Part shown: in pieces, positions 1-15,103 of the stretch
How the letters are laid out: each line of letters starts with the position of its first letter
Position numbering within the stretch: the first letter of the stretch is position 1
Assembly (NCBI RefSeq): GCF_964340395.1
Contig: NC_135549.1
Span: forward strand, 28,210,095-28,274,094
Origin: Glandiceps talaboti
Lineage: Eukaryota > Hemichordata > Enteropneusta > Spengelidae
DNA length: 64,000 nt
Direction of reading: 5' to 3'
Made by a program: the position numbers and the translations under genes
The notes under the pieces: model-generated
Databases searched by the model: none
The model's input: only the letters and a program-made list of their open reading frames with translations
Told to the model about the DNA's origin: nothing

Positions 1-3000
1 TCAAGTTATTGATCATAGATGATACAATCAGAAAAACAGACAGGCATGCTAACGATTGAAAGTCAATAGAAAAGATATATAGATATTGTTACATCTTTTA
101 GCGAGACAGCTGTCAGAAATGTCATTCAAACAGTGAAATCGTTATGAAACAACTAGTTATCTCATATAACATATAGAATCCCGCAATAGTATATTCTAAT
201 ACCAGCCGATGAATGATTTCATTACAGTGGTGATCACATCTGTCTGATAATTCATCTTATGATAGCTAATTGTTTTCATGGTATTTTTATGTATTGGGTG
301 TATAACATCACATCCCAACGAAACACAGGTATCAACACAACACATCATTTTTATGAGACTTATAAACAGAAAATGAAAGCACAAACATCTTATACATCTT
401 CCTTTCTTTATACATACATGTTTTTGTTTCGTTATCTTTTCTGTATGTTTGATAAATCTGCGACCAAAGAAGGGGGTGAGTTAAGAGGATTCCATCAACA
501 CACTCGGTTAGACTGAAAGACTCTTCGATACATTCACTGATTGTTGTATTCACTCTTTAACAACATAATGTTAATATCGCAGTATGTAAGCCTTGTGTTA
601 AAGTGACACAAACTGACTTTATTTGTTTGTTTTTGTTGTTGTTGTTGTTGTTGTTTTTGTTTTTGTTGTTGTTTACATTTTTAAGCAGGTGAAACTACTA
701 TCACAAGAGCTTGTTAAATTATTCTAGTGTAATGTTAATGTCGACGCATTGCTTCTAATACATCACAATTGTCTTCTGAAATCTTTAGAATATAGTTGAT
801 TGCATAGTAGAGATGTCCTCAATAGTTTTATATTACGTATAATAAATTACGTCATCAGATCGTATACAAGTTACGTCACCAGATTTAAGTCTAATAATAG
901 TAAGCGTTAGTGATGATTAAGCATGCTTTAGTGAGAAGATTAATGCGAGTACCTTTAAATGTGTTACAGAATTAAATTACGCCTGGAAATGTGTACAGCT
1001 TGCGCGCACCCCTTTAAAGAAAACCCCCATTTTTTTTTGCGTTGCTAATTTAGCAATTTACTGCGTACTTGATATATTTGTGACTTAACATCAATATTGG
1101 AGCCAAGATTGCATGCATATTCGTGTAACGCTCACAGTCTTAATACCATGGTTTTAATCGTATCATTTTTTCTTCAAAAAACGAGTCATTTCTGGTTCCC
1201 TTTGAAAAAAAACCCCACCAAAACAAGATTGTAACGATTCTAACGAAACCAAGCATTTCAATTCTGCTCAAATTTGAAACAAAATATATTGTTTGACGAC
1301 CCAGTTTTGACTAAATAAACAGCTTTTACCTCCAGTGAAACAAAAAGTACAGATGGTTGAATAATCGAAGAAAAATTTCGTGCAAAGTAGCGTTGCATTC
1401 CCACCGGTGATAATCTACGTTTGCTTCAATACATCCCATTATGCTGCTCCTGATCAGCATGACGAACCGTAACTTGGAATGGATCAATACTCCGGAGACC
1501 CTTGATGTATGTAGTTCTAGTTATCCATTGAGATGAACACAAAGGACTCACGTAGCAGATGTGTATCCAAACTGATGTCCCCTAGTTGTCGAAGTACAGT
1601 TCTTTTTTTTGCCCCGGGGGTTAACACTGTCTATCATCCATACATGCACCCATTTATTAGATCAACTCTCGATGTACAAATACGTGTATATAATGTCATT
1701 AAAATGGCCACTGCTTTGCTAGTTATAATGACGAATGAATTACAAAAAAATGAAGAGATATGTGGACGCGAAGCAAATTGGTAAACGTTACTTCTAAATA
1801 GAGCCTGGAGGTGGCAATAGATAGGACACAGGGGAAATCGAAGATTTCATAAGCACTCAAGTAAAATCAATATTGTTACAATTCAAAGATTATATATTTG
1901 TACTCTCAGTTCACTTTTATCCGTATTGTGATTTGCTATCTGCTAGCAGTATATTATTTTCAAACGTATGACTGTACAGTATAAATGAAATATGTACTGC
2001 AATGGGTTGATTGCTAACATAATTTCTGAGACGTCATTGATACTCTGTACGGTGACTTACATGTACTGTTCTCAAGAGCAAATATTTATATTCACCCGAT
2101 GGGTATTGAATTGGTGGCATTCTACGTCGCATTTGAAATCATTTTGAACTTTTCCGCTCTTTGAATCATTGAGCATCTCTGAATTCGGGAGGCTTTCCCT
2201 TTGATTGTGCACTTTGCATAAATTAACTATTGATTTGCATACATATTATATACATCTGAGCGCTAGTTTTCTCATCTTGATTTGCTTGCGTGTTTTTATT
2301 TCAAGTTTGAACCAAAGTAACGTAGAATTGGGTATAGCCAAACTGCGCATTTCCTAACACTTCATCGAATTTGCAAAACGTGTGAATTGATTTCATAACA
2401 TGATGATTTTCATAATTATTTCCACGTCAAGTTGTGTGTATTGTGAAAATTAAATCGAACTGCGAAAAGAGCAAAGTTTAATGCTGGCTATTGAGTGGTT
2501 TGAGAAGAAATGTGCTACAGTCAAAAACCTTCTATCACAAAATATAACGAAACTCAACACATAGTTTTTAAGTGTTGGTTTTTGATTCAACAAACTGCAG
2601 AAATATTTTGATAGGAGGTTCGTATCAACCATGATGTCTGTCTGCAATATTACATGTGCGTCCATTCCCTTTTTTCAGCTCGATTACATTTCATTGTGTT
2701 TCTCTATAAAAAAAAATACTCAAGTGTATGAACCATATCAAAAAAGAGTGCGTCTCAAACAGAGCTTGTCATTTCAGCTTATATATTTTCTGAAACTTCA
2801 TACCCTTGAGATTAAATCATTTGATATTGTTGGACCACATATTTGAGCGTCTGTGTGTCTCGCACTACCCATGGAACCTGATTGAACTTCCGCTTGAGTG
2901 TGTTTTCATCTGCAATCTGCCGTTTTTCTCCTGTCAAGTGGTCCCAGTCAGTCATCGGGCTTATTGCGTTCTCGTTACTTATGAACAAGTCATCATATTG

Positions 3001-3730
3001 CCTGACAAGAGCAATCCAACCAAATCAAAATGCAGATTAAGTTTCAGAGCAAAAAAAATGAACAAATTGAAATAAAAGAAGGTTCAGTTCGTGCAACTGG
3101 TAACCACGGTTCATTTTATTCATTCCTTGTGCAATAAAACCACTCTGTTGAGAGTAATCAATATACGATGACATTGTTACTTTCATGTTATAGTGTTGTT
3201 TCGTGTCATTCAATTTAGATTATCGTCGTTATCAGTCAATGCCAACGTACTCGTATATCTATGCTAATATCCAAAACGCAAAAAAAATAACCATTTTCAT
3301 TGTTGATAACAAGCACTTTGCTTAAGAGTTCACCAGATATTCTGTTAAATGTAATCCTAATAGATAACAGTATATATACAGATTTGTATTTTACATATTT
3401 TATTTTTAGAATGACATGACAGGTTGGCTATCAACCGTACAGTGGTTTTTCAGTATGTACCTATATGAAATCAATATGTCACTTAACTTTGTAAGTTCAG
3501 GGCTATGCTACTTCCCTTGGCAATAAGTCTCCAAGCTACGCGGATTAAGTTGAATACTGCACAAGAGCAAGATTGGGATATTTGATACGGCTGACCATAT
3601 AATTATATTTCCTATATAATAGTGTACCCAGTAGCAACCGCAGTTATAAATAGCCTCCATACCATTGTGTAGTGTACATGCATACCAACATAAACAGACA
3701 CATTTACATCTACCTACCTACCTACCTACC

Positions 3731-3770
<40 letters not shown>

Positions 3771-4311
3771 AGTCTGTCTGTATAGTGTAATGTATTTTAA
3801 AACATAAATATGCACAGCATAGAGATATACATAAGGACTAGTATGGTAGATTTAGGAATATATGTAATTTGTACAAATTATGCATCAAAAATCATCGGAA
3901 TAGATGTTTTAAAAGTGCTTTTTTGATTGACAGATTCTCAGAGCTGATAAATGTTAGAATATACGTTAAATCATGTTCAACATGTTTACAGTATCAATGT
4001 TCTTGGGCGAAAACACAGGAGCTTACAAAAGGCCTATGAATAAGTTTTAGTGTTTATGTTTATGATTATTATTCGTGCTTATGTAAAAAAAGGTAATTGT
4101 GACCCAATGAAAAGCTGCGATTGTGTGCGATTTTTCAAAATCATTTTAAAATATATTTCTATTGGTATTAGTGTTGATAATATAGTTTTATCTTTTTAGA
4201 GATATTGTGTCGGAGTTCCGGTGTATTTTAAAATTCCTTTTGATTTTGAACACTCCATTGTGTTATTTGTGTATCAGTAATCAGGATAACTGCATCTCTA
4301 TTTACTTTCAG
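1..4311. other. No recognisable gene (upstream or intronic)
   Basis: I see no exon here that matches a known family. Open frames are short and lack domain signatures. A GTT-rich tract (about 625-672) and a compound CTAC/TGTC repeat (3711-3780) are the only clear structures. The next exon starts at TM2 of an SLC6 transporter, so an exon with TM1 (usual signature GLGNVWRFPY) is expected upstream. I did not find one, so this stretch is probably intron or the missing exon lies before the window. Confidence 0.6.
3711..3780. repeat. Compound microsatellite (CTAC)n(TGTC)n
   Basis: Uninterrupted CTAC units switch to TGTC units, with one imperfect unit near the end. Confidence 0.95.
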
Positions 4312-4443
4312 GTGCATTTTTAATTCCTTATCTAACATTCTGGGCCTTTGCTGGGGTGCCGCTGTTTTTCATGGAAGTGTCCCTCGGCCAATTTCTGAAT
4401 ATCGGTGGACTTGGAATTTGGAAGATATGTCCCGTGTTCAAAG
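4312..4443 (+). CDS. SLC6 exon: end of TM1 loop and TM2
   Basis: The acceptor is TTTACTTTCAG. It encodes GAFLIPY, a hydrophobic TM2, the LGQF motif and ends in ICPVFK before GTAAATG. It starts inside a Gly codon and ends after the first base of another, which the next exon completes as FKGVGYAA. Confidence 0.93.
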
Positions 4444-7400
4444 GTAAATGTTTCGAACCCCGAGATCAGTTTTATTTGTGTTTACTGTAACTTTGTAATG
4501 TTTGGTAGTTACTTCGTATGGAAGGTTTATTGCAATGGGTTGCAATTGATTGCTAACATAATTGCTAACATAGTTACAAATTAGCATTACGTGTGCATGT
4601 GCTTAGGTCCTTCCACCAACAAAATTGTTGAATCAATTCTCAAGTGGTACAGCTTTCATTAGAAATGATTTCGTGACGTAACATTTGGGGGTACCAATAG
4701 ATTGGTAAACCACTATGACCTCTGCTTGCTAACAAGTGCACATACCTGTATCACACTGTATCCACTCAAATTGTGTATTGTGGATTGCGTATTTTGTAAA
4801 GAAGGTTGCAAAACACAAAATAGTAAAATCATAGACGTTTCTAGCCAGAGAATACTTGTTTTTATAGATGTAAGATAACCGTGTACACTCGATGCGACGG
4901 TTAATTCGTACAAAGACGTTGCAAAATACCTTACTTCGGTTTCAGACTGTATCCCTGTAATATTGCAAGGTACGTGCATGCTGTTGTAAATTCAAGCGTT
5001 CTCCAATACATCAGTAAAACTTAAGGGAGCTTCGTAAATCCGAATAACATGGAGGTCATCGTATAGCTTTAAATAAGTCGATGATACAAAGGGCTCTGAT
5101 TTAGAATATAAAGTAACTCAAACGCAGCTCCAAAATGAATGCATCATCATTTTTTGTTGGCGTGAATTTATTAGCTACTTCTTCACCACCAACATCTTTC
5201 AGGGGTTAAACATACTCGTACTTAAAGTGGCATGTTAAAGTTACATGTAAGTCAGTAAATATAATACAAATCCACGTTACACAATGAAGCTTATACCCCC
5301 AAACAAATCTCTAGATGTACTCTAGATGCAGGCAGCCAGAAGTGGTCAAAATTGCTTCTGTTGCTCTATCGTAGCATTGTTGACTTATTGTAACATCTGT
5401 TATTTCACTCTGCTCTCTGTCGTCAATCGAAATAAACTTGTGAAAATTTCTTTCACTGCAGCTAAAATTGTGGGCCTGCCTACTCTTGCTCTCTCCGACC
5501 TTACTGACCGTGCAGTACTGCGCAAAGCACGTGTGATTGCTGTTGACGATAAACATCCACTTAATGCATATTTTGATATTCTCCCATCTGGTCGAAGATA
5601 CCGTTGTCTTAAATGCTCAAAAGTTCGATACAGAAAGAGTTTTGTCCCATCAGCCGTCAGATTGTTCAATCGATGCTAAGTTGTATTTGTGTGTCTTGTC
5701 TATGTTTTTACTCACCCTTTTCAGGGGTTTTGTATACATTGTTTTTATTTATTATACACAGTTGTGAGCTGTAAACTATGTATCCTTTGAGGACTAATAA
5801 ATTATTAATAATAATAGAAAAACAAAAGGTACCACAAGTATATTCAACATAGAATAAATAAATAAATAAGTCATCTTACGTAGAGTGGTTTTCTTCCAAA
5901 AAAAAAAACAGTTTACGTATTTTCATGGCAAATAATGTAAATTTTCCAAGTGGCGGTGTCTGTAGACTGCGTTAACAAAATAAATTTCCAATCACATGGA
6001 AATAAAATTGATGTCATAATATGCGTTAGCAGAATAAATTTCCAATCACATGGAAATAAAATTTATGTCATAATATGCGTTAGCAGAATAAATTTCCAAT
6101 CACATGGAAATAAAATTTATGTCATAATACAATTTTATCATATACGAATGCCTGAGCAAGCCTGATGCTTGACTCTAGATAAATAGTTGTTAAATAGATA
6201 CATAGAAAACTAAAACAAAAACAACCATCAAGGGACCCCCCCCCCCAAAAAAAAGAAGAAGTTATAGACATTCAATTTGCCCCTTTTAAACTTTACATTT
6301 GCAAATTGAATTTCGCTTTTAAACGTTACAGTTGCAAATTGAATTTCGTTATTATTCATCGGAGATAACGCAATTCAAGATTCAGACAAAATAAGAAATA
6401 TCAAAACTTCTTGTTACATATAAAACGACAGTTATTGATTAAATATTGATTTTGTTTGTGTGTGCTAATTCTACAAAGAAATCATCTGCACAGAATTTAT
6501 TGAATGAGTTCTATTCACAAGGATAACGAATTTCCAGAATACATCCCCAATGAATATTATATTTTTATCAAAACATCTCACATAAGAATTGATCGTCTGC
6601 AATCGAAAGCGGGATATTCTATTTCCGAATTGAACTTCCATTGTAAACCCATAACGCTGTATCTAATTAAGGGATGTCTCACATTATCGCATAAGCTGAC
6701 GAGGAAGTGAAATTCGATCATGGGGCTGGTAATTGTATGTGAGGGGCGTAGGTATAGATATGATTAAATTCACATTATTAGTATTATTATTATATTGGAA
6801 TTAATGTTCGCACTTGACTGACTTTCAAAAAATTCAATTAATATGTAATTCTTCAAATAAGGCAGAATATTCAACTGATTGACAGACAAACCAAGGAAGG
6901 ACACATTTCATGGTAGCGGGTAGGAGCTCGGTGGCTGATGCAAGTAATGTTAAGCCATGATGCAAAGTTTACTGATAATTAGTAATTGGTTACTTGTAAT
7001 TTGTGTTTCTATTTGCAATTTGTTCTTATTTGTCTTTAATTACCTTTTTTCCTTATGAATCACAGAACGTCGAGTCATTCCAATTAAATAACTGAGTTGA
7101 ATTCCAATTAAATAACATGGTTTGTTCTTATCATAATTAAAAAACGTTGATTTATTTAATTATAAACCTAATTTAATTAAATACAGGCTGTTCCAGCTGT
7201 ATTTTTCTACTATTATGAATAAAAGAAAATTTAATAAAAACCTGGCGCACACGTACATGGGAATAGTCGCGAAACTATACCCACCAGAAAATAACGGTCG
7301 AGTAACCAAAATTATCAAACATCGTATGCTAGATATTTGGCTCAAGGCCACGGGTGACCAAAATGTCACTAAAATTTGTCTATATTGAGTAGTAACATCG

Positions 7401-10400
7401 AACAAGATAAAAGTTTGACAGTTGTTCAATGATGGTTTTACATGTCACACAGTGGTTTTTTTTGTATTCATGTGCGACTACACGTCAGTCCTGCGAATAT
7501 ATTCTTGTGAGTTTGATAACGTAAAATTGTAAAATCACATCTTCTCCGATAACATGAGACGATCCCTAAGATTGGACTCATTCTTGTTCCATGATGAGCA
7601 GCAAACGGCGTTATTATATTTCCGACTTTCAATTAAATTGAATGTTGTCCATTTCAGTAACCATTACATGTTAAACGAGATATTAAAACCGGAAATCAGT
7701 GCTCGAACATTAGATTGGCTATAAACGTTGAAATACTTTTTTTTTGTCGACAGGTGTTGGCTATGCTGCTGTCGTCATTTCCGGTTTGTTGGACATCTAT
7801 TATATCGTTATCATTGCATGGACTCTGTACTACTTATTTGCGTCGTTCACAAACAAACTGCCCTGGGAATCGTGTGGAAATTCATGGAACACCGAATACT
7901 GTGACGTCACGTTGCTTCGTCCTTCGCAAGTAGATCCAAGTAACTACACTGCATCGAATGACACTCTGATTAGCGTCTTCAGCAACTTTACATTCGGGAC
8001 AGCATCCAACAATGGCAGTTATCAGGTTGCCATGGCAACGTCTTCATATAACCTATCCAATGCTACTACAAGTGACGTGTTTATAAATGAATCGTTGAAA
8101 GTATCACCGGTAGAGGAATATTGGAAGTGAGTTTATTACAAAATGTTAACAGCTTTCCGTTTCATAAACTTAAGGTCTATTTGTTAAATGAAATTTCCCG
8201 GCGAGTACAAATTACCAGTCAAAATGCTGAAGGTAGCTATTTTTTTACGTTTCAGATTCTAAATAATGTTTTATTTACCAAACTTGAACAGGAAAAATAA
8301 AAGCTTCACATATTAAAATTAAATAATTAACGAGGATTATTCCTAGTTAATAATTTTAGTAGTGGCACGTGAGATTTTCTAAAAGCACTTTCGAATAATT
8401 ATGTTCTCTAAAACTAGGTCTTCAAAACTGATAGAATTAGTATAACTTAAAACATTTATATAATTTCGACATGTACCTTTAAGTTATTCAAGATAGAACC
8501 TGCAATGAGTGTACTGTGTAATTAAAACATTAAAATGCCAATATGAATAAGGATTGGTACTGATTTTATAAAACGATTTTAGCTTATAGCTTCCTACTTG
8601 AAAGATTAGTGTGACACGACATTGCCAAAGTCTGTGTTTGTAACTTAATGAACAAAAAATATATAAAACGTGTGTAAAAATGTGTTATTATACGTACACT
8701 AACAAACATTTAGTAATCTTTTGCAATTTATTGAGTTATAAACACAGACTTAGTCAATGTTGTTTCACATTGATTTTTCAAGTAGGAAGCTATGCTAAAA
8801 TTGTTTTATAAATTAAAAAGTAAATAAATACCCAAGCATCATCCATATTGCCACTTTAATGTGTTGTCAATTTGACAATCACAAAATGGTTTTTCGATAA
8901 CAGAGTATAATAATCCGATAATCTAAATTATGAGAACACACGATTTTCCTAGTCATTTCACATATTTTTGTTAACAATAAAGAAAGAAAACGCATACAAA
9001 AACATATCAGAAGATATACAGATAAACGTCGAAATCGCTTTCAACTGGTAGTGTTCATGGTTCAATCATTGATATGGCAAGTTTTGACTACAGCGATTTG
9101 TAATGTTGACGATGTTGTGTGATTCGGTATTTTCACTTCAATCAACAAAGTCTTCGTTGATGATCAATCACCCCGCTCACTGCTGTATGAATAGACTTAC
9201 ACAAACGTTGTACTCAAATTATGACTTTTATCAAAAAGGTTCGTAGAGTTGAATTTGCTACACTTTTTTCTCACGCAAGTTTAGCAACTACATTTATCTG
9301 CGGTGAAATTACAAAACTTGAGTCTGTATGCGAACCATAACACGTTGATTGTCGCAATTGTTCAGTTATCCGAACCAGCAGCGTTTTCCCCTGATATTTT
9401 ATTGATCTGTGTCAATGTTAACTTTTGACCCATCTGCCCGTCCATATTTTAACTTGGTATTCATGAATGCCCTGCTAAACAGAAATGTTGTGGCTGACAT
9501 GTTGTATTTCCGTAATATAGACTGTATACCAGATTTAAGATTATCTCCAAGTTTATGTTCTTAATGTAGATTAGTGTAAAACGGTGTGCATTAATGACAT
9601 GGATTTCAATGTTTACATTACCAGGCTAACAGGTAATCCCTTTCTTGCCAAATACGCACAATTTCAATTCTTCAATCAGATAGATCCTTCATCGCTGAAA
9701 ACATTATCCAAGAAAGATGGTATTTATATGGTTCAAGTACCAATAAAACCCCGTTAGTAGACTCAACGTAACATTCGCATTATGAATTCCTTTCAGGACA
9801 TAACGATTGTCTGTGCTTGATTTGAGATTGTATCCAATACATACCTATTACACAGAATCCACCACTAGACTAAGCGTGCATTTGGCGCATATTAAAAGAA
9901 TCGTTCGAATTAAAAATGTACAGTATTATAGTCATGTATTATTCCCGAATATTTGTATTCGTTCAGCCAAGAAAAAAGACGTGACCTAAGGGCCCTTATC
10001 ACTACGAGTCGGTAGACGAGTAACAAACCGTTAGTAGGTCACGAGTATTTTCCGCCTGAAGAAAGATATTGGGGAATTATACAATTACACATACTCAAGC
10101 ATAATTAATGGAAAATTGGGAAAAATAAATCGGTGGTTTGGAAACGTGTTGACTCGTATTTCTATCACATCAGAACTAGCGACGTAGACATTGGTTTCCG
10201 TGACATAAAACGATCAGGTTATATAATCCATATTTTCTGTTCAAAGACAATAACTTGACTTGTGTCTCTGTTATCTTTCTACAGACCATAGATGACACAT
10301 ATTTGCATACATTAAATTATGTAGCACTGAAAAACCATGCCACATTTAAAATACAATTCTTTCCTCAAAGTTTCAGCAATACGGCTGAAATAATGTATTT

Positions 10401-13400
10401 CTTTGTCGCCCCCCCCCCCCCGTCCACTAATATTCATCCAGACGTGAGTTAATTACTCGCATCGACATTCTTAACTTACCAAAGCTTGCATCAGACTAAT
10501 CGTTACAAGTCGACGTTGATATTTCCCTTGATAGATTGATAAGATATTCTTTCGTGAAATCACTAATTATTTTGATTTGGCTGCACACAGCATTTGACGA
10601 CGTCCATTTTAAACACAGACCCCCCGGACTCCAAAATCTATGATTAATATAAGGCGAACAATACCAACCATTGAGGTCACTGTGTATGATATTTAGCAAC
10701 TCAGACCCCTGAGCACCAAGGGGTATAAAATAAACCAAAGATCAACTGAAAGATTGCGATCTACATGCACTTCACTGATATCTTTAAACATTCGTGCAGT
10801 GTCTATGCTCGAATGTTATTACAATTACAGTGACGACTTGCTGCGATCTGGTTGAACCAATTGAGAATTAATAGCTGTGATTTTTTATATTCATATTGAA
10901 ATTTGTATTTCAGTTTATGAGCATTGAAAATATCCAATTAGAGTTACTGAAATGTTATACATGTCTGAATTATAAAATGTGTTACTGTAACCATATTTGA
11001 CTTCAGAAAATGTGATAAGAAACATACGACGGATTACAAGGAAACGTGTAAAGCCAAAATGACACGGACAAATAGTTTTCGTACCCAAACAAGTGATAAT
11101 TGTAAATTAACAACGACTAATTTGTTTTTGTTTTCTATATTTCGATGTCACTTTCTTAACTCATCGCTACTGTCTGAACCAATGACAGGGAGTTCTTTGG
11201 TTGCAATACTCATTACTTGTTTGTTCCTTTACTCTACAGACGAGGCGTTCTTCAAATCAGTGACGGTATACATAATGCAGGAGTAGTACGGTGGGAACTA
11301 GCTCTGTGTTTACTTCTTGCCTGGCTTCTGACCTACTTTTGTATTTGGAGGGGTGTTAAACAAACTGGGAAGGTATGATAGACCTGTATTTCTTTTTTGC
11401 TTCCACACCAGTGCGTTGTGCTTGTTATGCACCAGATTATTTGTGTATGTGAGTGATAGTGTGTCTGGACAGGGATAAGAGTGAGTGAGTGAGTGAGTGA
11501 GTGAGTGAGTGAGTGAGTGAGTGAGTGAGTGAGTGAGTGAGTGAGCGAGCGAGCGAGCGAGTGAGCGAGTGAGGGAGGGAGGGGGAATGACTGAGTGAGT
11601 GAGTGAGTTAGTGAGTGAGTGAGTATGACAGGTAGAAAAAAAACACAAGTAGAAGGGTTAAAATGAGAAGGAGGGGTACAGATCACGAACAATGTCAGGC
11701 CTATAATTATGCATAATGAATAATGCACCCTCATACTTACATAAACCGTCTCTTGCAGGTGGTATATTTCACAGCAACATTTCCATACGTTGTGTTATGT
11801 GTTCTTCTAATTCGTGGAGCAACTTTACCAGGTTCATTAAATGGAGTTCTGTTTTATATAACACCACAATGGCATAGACTACTGCAACCACAGGTATATA
11901 CGGTTTATTTCACTTTCACTCAGATAAGCTCAATTGAAGCAATATATTGTTGAAGTGGCCATATGGATGACAATTAGTTATTTATCTGGCAGTTTTAATT
12001 AGTAAAACAAATCTACTACACTTGTCTACTTGGAAGTACAATGTGAAAGAACATATATCAAGTCCTTGTTTGTAACACAGTTAAACACACATTTTAGGGG
12101 GGGGGGTTGCAGTTTTTTGAGTTATAAACATGGACTTGATGTAGTTTTTTTTTTTTAATTTTACATTTCGAAGTAGAAAAGTATAGTAAAGGTTTTTTAT
12201 AGTTAAGAATTCAACAATACATATCATGTGACCCTGTTGCATGGGTATTTATTACTTGCAGTAGAAAAATACATAACAATATTATATATTATTTGGTCAA
12301 TGACACTCCACGAGCTTAGGATAAGCGATCCAAAGGACGAAATGCCAATAGAACGTTTATGAATTAGTATTGTGGACGTAATGCCAAAAATCACATGAAG
12401 TGATATAGTTTTACTAAGTATATATTCGTTCCTGTTTAAGGTATGTTGTGAAAAACTGGGCATTTGCATTATGTCGATCATTTGTATTTGTAAAACCAAA
12501 TTAGTGGAAATTTGAGGTTTTCACTTGACTGTCATTGTTCTTTCGAGTGACCAACAATACTACCCCTCCATTCAAAAGTGACACTAACTTGTTGTCTACA
12601 GTTTGCTGGTTCTAAACTCCTACACACCTATCCTAAACCGGCGATGGGTACTATTTTTTCTGTTACTGTAACAATAAGCTTTCCTTAAAAGAAACACGTG
12701 TTTTGTTATTTTCTCCATGTACTGATTTACCTCGCATATTTCACGGGGTGCAACATATGAAGTGTTCATGAACCCTTTTCTTTCGCTAGGTATGGATTGA
12801 CGCAGGAAGTCAGATATTCTTCTCTTTTGGACTTGGTCTTGGATCGTTGGTAGCTCTTGGCAGTTATAATGACTACCACAACAACTGCTACAGGTAAATG
12901 TACTCGCGTCATATTCATGTATTCACTCTTCATATTCTTCGTTTTACAGCGATGCAATCTAGAAACCATTTTACGCAATCACATTTAAATGAGTTTTTCT
13001 GCAATAACCTGTGTTGAATACACGAATGGTTTGTCTGTGTTTCGATGTTGATGATAGCTAAACTGGTGTATGCTTGGTGTTTCAATCATGGGACATTTAA
13101 TTAAATAATTGTGTTTAACACAGTGGCCGGGTAGACATATTTTAACTCTAGACTAACAATAGCACAGACACAACCCTACAGACCCTACACATATGTAGGG
13201 TCTATATGAATTACACACAGCAGGGTCCCTTGCCTAATCACACTGAACAGTGATAAGCATTGCTATTCTTTCACAGTGCAGTGAAAAAGGGGCTTCTAAA
13301 GCAAACTGCCAATTTCAAACACACGGACTTGATGACTTTTATGGCTGCAAATGTTCACGTGTTCAAATGTTTTCTAACTGATAATCAACATTTCAACAAC

Positions 13401-15069
13401 CTACATCCCCACTGTGTGCGGCACCTACATTGTATGAAAGTGTTTCTTTTGCATTGGAAGTTGTCTATCTAAGGGTGTGTATTACATGCCATATTACATG
13501 AGTGAAACACCAAGCCAACTTCATTTAAGCTGTAATGTTGATGACATTATATTTCTGTTTGTTGATGTGTTAATTATCTCGCATCTTTTAAAAAGTATCC
13601 CTCGATTACTGCTTAAAGGCCAGGGTTTCTATCCCAGGTTCGATTTCACCTTATTATTACTGATAAACTAGTCCTCTAAAGGGACGATCGTACAATGTCG
13701 CACAAGCTAAACAAACGAACATACATGCAGTTCGTTTAGGTCAACCCCCCAAACCCCCCCCCCCCCTTCCCCTCATCCCCTTAAACGAACGTTCGTAAGT
13801 ACGACATTAAACCGTTATAATATGATGCAAACTATGATGAAAACTGTGGTCACACCACTATGATCGATGTAATGTGAAAACGTGATTGTCAACACACTAA
13901 AATACTATCAGAAACCCAGCACTGTATCTTTATTACATTGGAACTAGTGATTTTTTATAAACTTATCAACATATCAGTAGTGAATACCAAAAGCTGTTAG
14001 CATTGAAGGAGTGAACGTTTTTTCGTGAAAATTTGGTTAGAAGTGCGAAAATGAATTTCAGCAATTTCATTGACGACAGACCTCCCCTCCCTCCCCCCCC
14101 CCCCCACGGACGAAGTTTGCTTATTGAGCTTTGTGACACACAGTGTGCGATCGTCCCCAAAGGCTTTACACACGTGTCGTGTGTATTTACATTCTTGATA
14201 TTTTAACAATTTTCAGTGACTATATTGTACATGTGTGATTAAAAAAACCAATACTCTAGTTACATCTAGTGTAGTTTTAGTTTAAGATTGTGTCCGTTAA
14301 TTCTCAGCTGACATATTAATCACAGTTATATTTTCAATTCACACGTACTAGCAGATATTCCGTACACGCTCAGCCACGTACATCATCGTATGTAGTTTCT
14401 GACAAATAAATGGCAGTGACTTATTTAATTAATGAATGAATCAATTAATTAATTGTGATTAGTCATGGTTCAAATTCTTGGGATACTGATTTAGTGGAAG
14501 ATTATTTGACACTCGTAAAAAATAATAAATTAATAACGTATGTCTGTCTGTCTGTCTGTCTGTGTATGTCACGGTAAATTAAATGTTCATTAACATGTAC
14601 ATCTACTCCTCTGACGGAATTTCGTCATGGTTCGATTCCATCAATTCCCGTGGCATGGAAACATACTACCTGCAGGCCAAGTCCGAAATAGCACAGAGAC
14701 TTTAGGTACACGGCTTCAAAATCTCGTTCTCCAGAACGGCCTGAGTATGCTGTGTCAGATGGAGTTCGGCTACGTTCAGACCGAGAATTGACGATATTTG
14801 TATATATTTACGTATTGAACAGAGATGCTGTTATCGTTGGATGTGTGAACAGCGCCACCAGTCTGTTCGCTGGGTTTGTGATTTTCTGTATTATCGGCTT
14901 CATGGCGGCAGACCAGGGAAAAAATGTCGAAGATGTCGTTGATCAAGGTAAGTCTGGATTTTTAATTTTTTAATATATCGATTCATTTGTATCATCACGC
15001 ACGTCGTAAAAGCAGAGGCCAAGAAATAAAGGTTTGAAGTAGATCAATGAATTGCAACCCCCCCCCCCC

Positions 15070-15103
<34 letters not shown>

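Noticed and set aside
3500-3560. GYATSLGN-like reading that recalls the SLC6 TM1 motif
   Set aside because: The following residues do not match WRFPY, and no splice donor ending in NGG follows. Chance similarity.
5968-6129. CRISPR-like or coding repeat
   Set aside because: The repeats are directly adjacent with no spacers and the genome is eukaryotic, so it is a minisatellite.
14620-14660. GGTTCGATTCC resembling a tRNA T-arm
   Set aside because: No acceptor, D-arm or anticodon stem could be placed around it.
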